Assembly: GCA_003194525.1 (NCBI GenBank)
Contig: NBIV01000448.1
Location: forward strand, 1-25,075
Source of the DNA: Gracilariopsis chorda
Lineage: Eukaryota; Rhodophyta; Florideophyceae; Gracilariales; Gracilariaceae
Direction: 5' to 3'
DNA length: 25,075 bases
The notes under the pieces are model-generated. The model was given only the letters and a program-made list of their open reading frames with translations. It had not been told where the DNA came from and did not search any database. Numbering within the stretch: position 1 is the stretch's first letter; every line of letters begins with the position of its first letter. The position numbers and the translations under genes were made by a program. Shown here piece by piece: positions 8,873 through 16,392 of the stretch.

Positions 8873-10333
8873 TTACTCGAGCCCGACTCCAAACCTACTC
8901 CATAGATGCGCACTGATCGCCTCGTTAAGCTGCGCGTGCGCATCTCTACTACAGACTAGCTCATTACGTTTTAAAAGCCCAGCTAGTCCCGTCAGTATCT
9001 CCCTCGAACCCTCCACACCACCCTCTATAGTGCCTTCGCTTGCGTCTACAGTAGGTGAATTGAAGAATTCCTCCACCAATTCCCGTTCTGCAAACGAAAC
9101 CCCGTGCTCATCAACCTCATCGGACAGCTCGCCGTCTACCTGCATCTTCACAATCATATTGTGAATGATCATGCATACGTTACTGATGAGTATGATCTCC
9201 TCATCAGACCATTCATGACGCTCCTGCCGCAGAATGCAAAAGCGCCCTTGTAAGCACCCGAATAGTCTTTCAATGTCCTTACGCACCGCTTCTTGACGCT
9301 TCGTCATGTGCAGCTCGCGCTCGTTCGTTGGGGCGTGATTGGGCCCGACGAAGATAGCCCAGTCTGGGTAGATGCCGTCCACTAGAATGTACAGCAGCCA
9401 TGCCCGCACCTGTCCATTGAGCGTGTAACCCTCTGGAAGCGTCATCCGACGCTTGTTTGAAAGGATGTCGTTCATCAACGGGCTGTTATCCAGCACCGTG
9501 ATGTCGTTATTGGTACCACAGCGGCCCGCATGCCAGTGCCAACAGTAGAGGTCACGGTCACATAATGCCTCTGCACTGATTGTAGCGAGCTTCCCTTCTT
9601 TATGGTTGTAGTATTGTCCCTTGTATGCACGGGGACAGTTCTTCCACTTGATATGCATACAGTCCAAACATCCAATACAACCGGCGAATCCTGTAGACTC
9701 ATACTTCGCTACGATTCCTCTCAATTCGTCGAGTGTAGGTTCACGGTTTAAAAAGGTAGGAGCAAAACGGCTTACTACAGCTTCTAGAAATATACGGAAG
9801 TACTGCCTCTGTGACTCCGGGCTCATGCGCGCCATATCGTCCATCTGATTGTATGACATCCCGTTTCCAAGACGACGTAGGCTGCAGAGTATCTTCTGAT
9901 GGCTACTGTGGCCTGTTCTCCCGGACACTACCCGTAGCTGGCCAAGCCGCGCGTCTTGTTGTACCAGTTCGTCATGCAACCTCCAGTACAGCTTGAGAGG
10001 TATGCGAAAGACGTTGCGAAACTTGGCGGCAGGGTACACTGGATGCTGTGAGAGGTAGTCGCTGAACCATGTGCAGGGTCCCCGATTGAGATTGCGGGAC
10101 CCCTTAGTTCTTCCTGCACGCCTTGGCCCTGTCTCCCTCGAGCAGTTGGCAACTGCAGCCGCGCAGCCAATCAGTGCAAGGGCATCAGCGTTGTGGCCGT
10201 CGTCGAAGAGGCCATCGATGAGGGCCTTCAGGTCGTCGGAGGACGACGATTCCTCGCAGTGCTCCATGTTGCGGGTGGGGCGTCCTGGAGGAGCAACGAT
10301 GCATTTTGTGGTAGGTACTGTACTGTACTGCAT
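8873..10333 (-). CDS. PIF/Harbinger transposase, DDE superfamily (apparently intact)
   Basis: 486 codons. This is a DDE_Tnp_4-type nuclease that cuts at the TIRs and inserts at a 3-bp TWA target. The catalytic acidic triad can be placed at D224 (in GCLDCMHIKWKNCP), D277 (in GTNNDITVLDNSP) and E355 (in RKDIERLFGCLQGRF), with the usual family surroundings such as YKGQYYNHKEGK and ISNVCMIIHNMI. The N-terminal third holds a helical DNA-binding region (HSSHQKILCSLRRLGNGMSY, FRIFLEAVV). The C-terminus is acidic and variable. The ATG at 10333 is the first in frame; a second at residue 23 (RNMEHCEESSSSDD) is an equally good start. It ends in TAA, tail to tail with ORF1. No frameshift or stop was seen. 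Confidence 0.9.
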   Translation of the reverse strand: MQYSTVPTTKCIVAPPGRPTRNMEHCEESSSSDDLKALIDGLFDDGHNADALALIGCAAAVANCSRETGPRRAGRTKGSRNLNRGPCTWFSDYLSQHPVYPAAKFRNVFRIPLKLYWRLHDELVQQDARLGQLRVVSGRTGHSSHQKILCSLRRLGNGMSYNQMDDMARMSPESQRQYFRIFLEAVVSRFAPTFLNREPTLDELRGIVAKYESTGFAGCIGCLDCMHIKWKNCPRAYKGQYYNHKEGKLATISAEALCDRDLYCWHWHAGRCGTNNDITVLDNSPLMNDILSNKRRMTLPEGYTLNGQVRAWLLYILVDGIYPDWAIFVGPNHAPTNERELHMTKRQEAVRKDIERLFGCLQGRFCILRQERHEWSDEEIILISNVCMIIHNMIVKMQVDGELSDEVDEHGVSFAERELVEEFFNSPTVDASEGTIEGGVEGSREILTGLAGLLKRNELVCSRDAHAQLNEAISAHLWSRFGVGLE

Positions 10334-10500
10334 CTCACATTGCTGTACAGTCTGACTTCAACGGGTACGGGCGCAAAGGGTCCCAATGAAAAGTTTACAC
10401 GTTGAGACATATGATATAAATAAAATGTAGCCACCGCCGCTGATAGACATGCGCGCAGTGGTGTTTATTTTTCCGTGGGTACTTTGGCTATTTAACCAGG

Positions 10501-10528
10501 CAAATTAACCATGCGAATAGACGTGCTC
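10501..10528 (-). repeat. Harbinger right terminal inverted repeat
   Basis: Read on the minus strand it begins GAGCACGTCTATTCGCATGG, the inverted partner of 7503-7531. TTA follows at 10529-10531. Confidence 0.85.
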
Positions 10529-10531
10529 TTA
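10529..10531. repeat. Target-site duplication TTA, right copy
   Basis: Pairs with 7500-7502 and marks the right boundary of the Harbinger element. Confidence 0.85.
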
Positions 10532-10585
10532 GCTAATGTCTCGTATACTGTATCTGAAGAGAGAGGGTTAAAGAGAGGGTTTTTC

Positions 10586-10769
10586 CAGGGGCGTATTGTG
10601 ACGGACGACTTTGCCATAATGGGGAATGTGACTGACTACCTCGGCAAAAGAAGTTGTCATCATCCTTTTTTTTAAATTATTATGGTAGCTTTTTGACTAC
10701 CAATTTTGGAAAAGTATTGACTATTGACTACTTCATGTGGCAAAATAGTTAGTCACTAATACGCCCCTG
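10586..10769. mobile_element. hAT-like MITE (184 bp)
   Basis: The left end is CAGGGGCGTATTGTGAC; the right end, inverted, is CAGGGGCGTATTAGTGAC. The similarity continues more loosely to about 30 bp (TTTGCCA in both). Flanking 8-mers are GGTTTTTC (10578-10585) and GGTTTTTT (10770-10777), a 7/8 match as expected for the 8-bp duplication of hAT elements. No ORF is inside; the AT-rich core contains several TTGACTA words. CAGGGGCG-type ends are typical of hAT non-autonomous elements. It lies 57 bp from the Harbinger right end. Confidence 0.75.
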
Positions 10770-10984
10770 GGTTTTTTACCAGATGCATCCCTACTAGAGA
10801 CTTTACGCCCAGCCAAATCTCGTAAAAATCTCGTATACAGAGCGTACACCAATTTTACGTGACCGTCGTGGCCGAGAATTGTACCACGAATGCATACGAA
10901 ATCTCGTCTGCGCTCTGGTTTCTACGAGACTCTTCTCGTACAGTCTGTGCGACAGAGAGCGTGACGACGACTTCCGTCGACTAC

Positions 10985-11876
10985 ATGTCCACGATGAACG
11001 ACTCCCATTCAGCCGCAGATATTTCACGAAGCAAGCAGCAAAACCTCTCTGACGATGTAGAACCAACGTTTCCCAAACCAAAAGAGAGAGAAACCAGCGG
11101 AAACGACTCTAACTTTTCTTCTCATACAAAGCTTAAACGCTTTCGCTTTACAGAAACTTTCGACTTGTTCCTTCTACGGGCTGTTCGGAAAGAAGACCCT
11201 CACATTCCAAAATGGGGAGAACTGGAATCCGTTTCCGAAATAGTTCTCGAAACGTTCTTAAAGCGCGTACCATCTACTGTTTTTATTTACATGAATCACC
11301 CATCAACTAAGACTTTGATAGATAGATTCAAACGTCTTGTTTCTATGCGAAAAGCAGATAATACGAGAAGTATGGCATCTTCAGGAATAGCGAAAACATA
11401 TTTAGAAAAAGAATCTCTCTTGGATGATTTAATACTAGAAATGGATGAAAGAGCAGAGGCGACAAGGCTAATGAAAGAAGAGCAGAACATGAACGAGAAG
11501 CGGTTAATACGAGCGGTGAGTCCATAAGAGAGAGAGCGCTTAAGCGCTCAAGTATAACGGATCGTAGTGATATTACCAGGAGTCAAGAGTCAAAGGTTCC
11601 CGCCAAAAAAAAAGAATGAAGAAGTCAAAACCACCAACTTTCGATGATGCAATCAGTACTTTTCATATCGAGCAAGCTAAGGAGCGGCAGCGGCTGGATG
11701 CAAATCGCGTGGAAATAGAGCGGGAGAAGTTCGAATTACAACAGAAAGAATCTTTACAGCGTTTAAAACTTGATCAACAGCGGTTCGAGTTGGAAAAGCG
11801 CGAGCGTATGCAGGCAATGGAAGAACGAAACAAGGTTCTTAATATTATGGACATGTTGGGTCGTAAGTTACAGTAA
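10985..11876 (+). CDS. SANT/Myb-like protein with C-terminal coiled coil, two exons
   Basis: Exon 1 (10985-11515) holds a charged N-terminus and a SANT-like helical region (KRFRFTETFDLFLLRAVRKE, then TLIDRFKRLVSMRK). Exon 2 (11580-11876) encodes a long charged coiled coil (RVEIEREKFELQQKESLQRL, then ERNKVLNIMDMLGRKLQ). A 64-nt intron from 11516 (GTGAGT) to 11579 (ACCAG) joins them in phase 0, giving about 275 residues and a TAA stop. This architecture, a Myb/SANT DNA-binding domain plus a helical tail, is common in lineage-expanded, often transposon-derived proteins of algae and oomycetes; the target is unknown. The start is uncertain: ATGs at 10859, 10985 and 10994 are in frame, and I prefer 10985 because the residues before it look non-protein-like. 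Confidence 0.6.
11516..11579 (+). other. Predicted spliceosomal intron (64 nt)
   Basis: It begins GTGAGT and ends TTACCAG, in phase 0. Without removal the frame stops at 11525-11527; with removal the reading continues as ...RLIRA + ESRVKGSRQKKR... into the coiled coil. An internal palindrome AGCGCTTAAGCGCT (11535-11548) lies in the intron. Confidence 0.6.
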
Positions 11877-12387
11877 GTACCACTGGGACGTCCTTGCTTC
11901 GGCGCCTTGGATGAAGATCGTGAGAGAAGTCATGCACACCGCGTGAAAGCAAGGGGGTGCGCCAGTTTCCGTGGTTGGTGCAGAGTGTGAGTTATTCGCT
12001 ATGGAAATCGACACTGAGGAAGCTATCAAAGATGTTCTAATGCTGGCTAGTGATTTTGTTGCGGAGGGTAGGCGTGGTGCCGGTGTCAATATTGCAACGA
12101 AGCTGGGGTTGGAGGAGTTTGCTGCGCTTTTGGATAATGCGCCGCCCGGGATTGACGAACTTGTTGCGCTTACGCATGTTATGAAACTCGTCTAGTTTGG
12201 CGATTTTGACCGCGTTGTCTTGGATACTGCGCCGACTGGTCACACGTTACGTCTGTTGAGATGTCCAAAGTTTCTGGACACGTTTTTGGGAGAGGTTATT
12301 CGACTCAAGAGCCGACTGGACTCAGTGATTGACAAGCTGCGCAGTGTTATCGGTAGAAAGGATGGAAAACCTGATGATGTAGATAAG

Positions 12388-12392
12388 GCTGC
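12388..12392. repeat. Solo-LTR target-site duplication GCTGC, left copy
   Basis: A perfect 5-bp direct repeat with 13221-13225, on either side of the TG...CA-ended LTR. Ty3/gypsy elements typically make 4-6-bp duplications. Confidence 0.9.
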
Positions 12393-13220
12393 TGTGGTGC
12401 GATGCCCCAAAGGGGAAGAACACCGAAAGACGTTCGGGATCTTCCTCTCACGAGGTGAACCCTAGTTGGGTATAGCCCTCCCAGAGGTGTCACGGCGAAG
12501 CCGGTTTGTAAGACCAGGGACACCTGTCGCGACTCGCGCAGGGAGGTGAAGGCGAAGAATCGGTATCGGCGTGAGTGGGGTGTGATCCTCAGTAGAGGTA
12601 TGTTTCCACGTAAGTGGGGGTGTGTGAGCGGATGCGCACACGAGGGCCGCGGATAGGGGGAGGTGTTACCCTAAAAAGGGGAAAAAGGAAGGGCGAAGAG
12701 GAAGAAGGAAGAACGAAGTGGGTCGCGAGAGCGACGAACAGATACGGCAATGCCGGTGGGCAGGACTCCCTATACAGGGCGAAACAACAATGTGATTGGA
12801 ACAATTATACTCCCAAGGATGGGCTTCTTTAGATGTGCAAGGGGGTTAGATGTCCCGTGGTTTACGGCGTTTCCCTCCGAGGAGGAGTAGAGCACGCACG
12901 CAAGCGGAAACAACTAGAGTTAATTCCCCAGGTTGGGGTCCCTTGTTGGGGAAGGTTTACTGGTGCGACGGCAGTGCGCCGTCGCACTAAGTACTAGCTT
13001 CCCAGAAATGGGTGTGAAAATAACAAATAATATTAACTAAAATACTCCACATTTCGTGGCAACATCCACTACTGTGGCCAACTGCCAATTGACCCAAAAC
13101 CGTGTCCCACGTGTCCATATCCACCATAGTGGGGCTTAGTTCATATACCCACTACACAACCGATAATATCGGGAAAGCGGTCAAGTACCAAGAATCCCTC
13201 CTTGAGGGCGTTGCACTACA
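12393..13220 (-). mobile_element. Solo LTR of the chromovirus family, minus orientation (828 bp)
   Basis: Read on the minus strand it starts TGTAGTGCAACGCCCTC and ends GGGGCATCGCACCACA, and it aligns along its length with the 5' LTR at 15480-16287, with many small differences and indels. It is flanked by perfect GCTGC duplications, which proves an independent insertion followed by LTR-LTR recombination. It interrupts the GET3-like pseudogene. The many tiny hairpins seen in the 5' LTR are present here too. Confidence 0.92.
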
Positions 13221-13225
13221 GCTGC
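13221..13225. repeat. Solo-LTR target-site duplication GCTGC, right copy
   Basis: Partner of 12388-12392. Removing the LTR plus one copy restores the ATPase reading frame (DVDKAAKEVQRLQEN). Confidence 0.9.
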
Positions 13226-13610
13226 AAAAGAAGTACAACGATTGCAGGAGAACATGGAAGAGCTGAGGCACATGGTAAGAGATAAACAACGTACTCAGTA
13301 TGCTGATGTTACTGTGGCGACTGGTTTGGCTATGGCGGAGAGTGAGAGGTTTGTAAAGTTGTTGAAGAAGGACGGTGTAATGGTTAAGAACCTTATTATC
13401 CATCAGATTATTGGCGATACTGCCGCTACCGTGTTCGTCAGACGTATTATTGACAATCAGTCCAAGTATATAGAACAGTTGCATGAAGCTGGAGCTGAGA
13501 AGGACATTGAGCTAACTGAAGTGCCTTATTTTGACGTTGAGGTGCGTGGTACTTATGGTTCACAGGTTATGGCCAAATCTCTGTTTTCTCTCATTGTCCA
13601 AGCGGATTGA

Positions 13611-14227
13611 CGCCATGTAACTGATTAACGTGACATTTTTTTCTTCACCACATCGTACACAATCCCTTCCATAGAAGACCTTCTATCAACAAGCAACAAG
13701 ATGGCTTTGGCGAAATGGCCCAGTCATGACGCAACTGTTGTTGTTGCTCTGATCGAAATGGTATCGAACGATTAATGATGAAATGTATCCCAATGTCTGC
13801 TTGGAAATTGACGACCGATCCAAAAACTGAGTTTGGTCAGTTTGTTAAAAGAAGGAACAGATGGAGCGACTAACCCAACCAGAGCCAAAACGTTTCACCT
13901 TCTTATGGCACCAAACGTTCTGACTCTTATGGAACGTCACCTGAATGCGATTTCTGCAAGATACATCTATCGGAGATTGTAAACTTTCGACTATGCTTAA
14001 GCGGGACAGATACGGTGACAGTATTACATGTAGAGCATTGAAATGGTTTAACCCTACCACACGTGCTGTAGTTCTTGGCAACACCTTTGTCCGTAAAGGA
14101 ATCGTTATCAGGATCGACCGTGGCAATAGATCAATCCATAGTGGCGTTTGGGGTATAAACAATTGCACCACTTACTGGAAACAGGCAGAGTCTTGGCACC
14201 ATCGATGATTACAATCGTGGGTTAATA
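13611..14227. other. Intergenic stretch with possible small gene remnants
   Basis: No convincing complete gene. At 13701 a short frame reads MALAKWPSHDATVVVALIEM and then stops, resembling the first helix of a Myb/SANT-like domain; it may be a relic. The 87-codon frame at 13945-14208 (FNPTTRAVVLGNTFVRKGI in its middle) has no recognised domain. Confidence 0.35.
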
Positions 14228-14450
14228 GCCGTTTTGCCGGTGGAGATCGGCCCAACACCGATCACACTTACCAGGGAGGGACCCATACGGTGTGAACCGA
14301 TGGCAGTATTCAGTTCCGGAAGACTGAGAGCAAGGTTTCAGCATGTTCGTGGGATGGGCAGAGTGTGACAGCTTTGCAGCTACACTCTGCCTGGGGAGAG
14401 TGAAACGGACTCGACAGGGTTGTGGGGCTGCAGGCCCGTTTAAAAACGGT
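14228..14450. other. Highly structured segment, candidate non-coding RNA
   Basis: Nested perfect helices are visible. GATCGG/CCGATC at 14245-14263 has a 7-nt loop. CCAT-a-CGGT/ACCG-ATGG at 14283-14303 is closed by a GNRA-type loop (GTGA). GTTTCA (14335-14340) pairs with TGAAAC (14401-14406) and encloses a 10-bp helix GGCAGAGTGT/ACACTCTGCC (14357-14391). GGGC/GCCC lies at 14425-14437 and CCGTTT/AAACGG at 14436-14449; these two overlap and are alternatives. On the plus strand ACTTACC (14266-14272) is complementary to a 5' splice site, as at the U1 snRNA 5' end, and ACTCGAC...TTGTGG recalls the U1 block before its Sm site. This is suggestive only. The opposite strand also has a 109-codon ORF of no known family. 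Confidence 0.3.
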
Positions 14451-15479
14451 AAGACCTCTAATGTGGAGGGCTTAGTGTAGCAAGGGGAGAGGGACCATGA
14501 GAATCTGCTGAGTCGCATTGACCGATAAATAAACTGCGAGCACCGTTTCAATCATTCGCTTTCTCTTTTAGACTTAGGAAGGAGGGATCAAGGAGTGGAA
14601 AGCTGGGAAGGTGGGCATCCGCGGACGACATGGAATGTAAAGAAAGCTACTGCTCTACACAAAAGCGAGAAGGGTGCTATGTCATAGCATGTCTGTTTCA
14701 GTCTTATTCTGCATTGAAAAGACTGCACGTCTGATAGGCTTCATATCATTTTCAGTGCAGAGAATAACCCTTACCCACGCCAACAAACGAGCACAGCAAA
14801 TTCTCAACGTTCTTGTGCGGATGAAAGCCAGTTGCATCGAGGACATTCTCTCTCTCTTTTACGAACACGCATACATTAATTCCTCGTAGTGTGGGAGTTT
14901 GCTAAGAACCCCAACAACCCATAATACTTACTCTTATACTGTAGCCTCGAACTACAAACTAGCAGCCGTGCTACACTCACTGGGCCACATATTATACGAA
15001 GAAAGTATTAGGTCCCGTAGTTGTCTTCAACCGCGGTCAAGAGTCCTTCCTCTACTTCGACGTTCTGGTTCCAAGGGTAGCCCGCCTGTTTTGGTGCTTC
15101 CCATATAAATCACGGCCACGAAGAGCACTTAGCTTGTGGCGATGAATGTGTGCTGCTCGTTGAGAACGAGCATATCAACGCTTCAATATGGTTAGTTTCA
15201 CGTTTCATATCCTACTCCTTGGGCTGTTGACTTTACCAGTGGAAAAGCTGAACCACAGTCTTTCATAACCTTGGGATAGATTAGGAGGTCAGGAGGACTG
15301 CTCTCCGTTGAGCACACCGGATGTAGACTAGAAAGCATTCTCTTACTAGTACTTTCGGACCATAAACAAAAGCACCGAGCGCTTCTTTTCCTGACTTCTT
15401 CAACTTGGACAGGAAGTGACGACACCTATATACCTGTACATTAATATATCGGCCATCGCCATCGTACAGTCACGATAAT
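14451..15479. other. Intergenic stretch, nothing recognised
   Basis: About 1 kb with only short open frames in both strands and no family motif. A pyrimidine-rich TTCTCTTTTAG occurs at about 14561-14571. It ends at the left edge of the chromovirus 5' LTR; the five bases before that edge (ATAAT, 15475-15479) should be its target duplication. Confidence 0.4.
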
Positions 15480-16287
15480 TGAAGTGCAACGCCCTCAGGG
15501 AGGGATTCTGGGTACTTGAACGCTTTCCCGATATTATCGGTTGTGTAGTGTGTATATGAACTACGCCCCACAATGGTGGGTATGGACACGTGGGACACGG
15601 TTTTGGGTCAATTGGCGGTTGGCCACAGTAGTGGATGTTGCCACGGAATGTGGAGTATTTTAGTTAATTTTATTTATTATTTTCACACCAATTTCTGGGA
15701 AGCTAGTACTTAGTGCGACGGCGCACTGCCTTCGCACCAGTAAACCTTCCCCAACAAGGGACCCCAACCTGGGGAATTGGCTCTGAGCTTTACCGCCTCC
15801 GCGTGTTCTCAACTCCTCCTTGGAGGGAAGCACCGTAGTGTACGGAAGTTCACCCCCCTTGCACATCTAAAGGAGACCCATCATTGGGAGTACTAATTGT
15901 TCCAATAATATTGGTGTTTCGCCCTGTATAGGGAGCCCTGTCCACCGGCATTGCCGTATCTACTCGTCGCTCTCGCGACCCACCTCGTCCTTCCTCTTTC
16001 CCCTTTTTAGGGTAGCACCTCCCGCTATCCGCGGCCCCCGTGTGCGCATCCGCTCACACACCCCCACTTACGTGGAAACATACCTCTACTGAGGATCACA
16101 CCCCGCTCACGCGGACACCGATTCTTCGCCTTCACCTCCCTGCGCGAGTCGCGACAGGTGTCCCTGGTCTTACAAACCGGCTTCGCCTTGACACCTCTGG
16201 GAGGGCTCTAGCCAACTGGGTTCACCTCGTGAGAGGAAGATCCCGGACGTCTTTCGGTGTTTTTCCCCTTTGGGGCATTGCACCACA
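15480..16287 (+). repeat. Chromovirus 5' LTR (808 bp)
   Basis: Starts TGAAGTGCAACGCC and ends GCATTGCACCACA, boundaries fixed by alignment with the solo LTR whose duplications are certain. It contains many small perfect hairpins, for example CCGATA-t-TATCGG (15528-15540), CCTCC-tt-GGAGG (15815-15826), CCGTA-gtg-TACGG (15833-15845), CCTC-tact-GAGG (16083-16094) and CCCC-ttt-GGGG (16265-16275). The promoter and polyadenylation signals of the element must lie here but I could not pinpoint them. Confidence 0.9.
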
Positions 16288-16289
16288 AA

Positions 16290-16311
16290 GTGGTCTCCCG
16301 ACCTAGAATCG
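16290..16311 (+). other. Putative primer-binding site
   Basis: Just three bases after the LTR end comes TGGTCTCCCGACC, the usual position and TGG start of a tRNA-primer site. It implies a primer ending CGGGAGACCA. I could not assign this to a tRNA from memory. Confidence 0.45.
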
Positions 16312-16392
16312 GTTTTTGTTTTCCCTCTTACGAGGTTTGTTTTTATTTACCGGAAGTTCCGTGATCGTTTCCCGTCGTAACGGTATTTTCTC

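Larger units (their letters stand above)
7503..10528. mobile_element. Complete PIF/Harbinger DNA transposon (3026 bp)
   Basis: The element is bounded by terminal inverted repeats. Left is GAGCATGTCTATTCG(T)CGTGG; the right, read on the opposite strand, is GAGCACGTCTATTCGCATGG. About 28-29 bp align with few differences, and a TTA duplication flanks both ends. It carries the two genes typical of the superfamily, a SANT/Myb-like ORF1 protein (plus strand) and a DDE transposase (minus strand), arranged convergently with about 73 bp between their stops. The transposase looks intact; ORF1 carries three in-frame TAG codons. The good TIRs and duplication suggest a fairly recent insertion. The element separates the 6877-7308 ORF from the MITE and SANT-like gene to the right. 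Confidence 0.9.
11959..13610 (+). pseudogene. GET3/ArsA-family ATPase pseudogene, N-terminally truncated and split by a solo LTR
   Basis: Two blocks belong to one gene. Block 1 (11959-12392) reads ELFAMEIDTEEAIKDVLM, then the signature LDTAPTGHTLRLLRCPKFLD (switch II). Block 2 (13221-13610) reads EVQRLQENMEELRHMVRD, then VKNLIIHQIIGD and VPYFDVEVRGTYG near the end. These ATPases deliver tail-anchored proteins to membranes (GET3) or belong to the related ArsA group. The P-loop N-terminus is absent, an in-frame TAG stands at 12193-12195, and an 828-bp LTR separates the blocks exactly within codon GC|T, so the copy cannot be functional. The Cys-x-x-Cys zinc site of cytosolic GET3 is absent (about 13413-13446 reads DTAATVFVRR), as in plastid-type GET3 relatives; that placement is inference. 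Confidence 0.85.

Noticed and set aside
12393..16287. Inverted LTR copies about 2.3 kb apart as the arms of one foldback or composite element
   Set aside because: The left copy has its own perfect GCTGC duplication and the right copy is joined to a gag-pol body, so they are two independent insertions.
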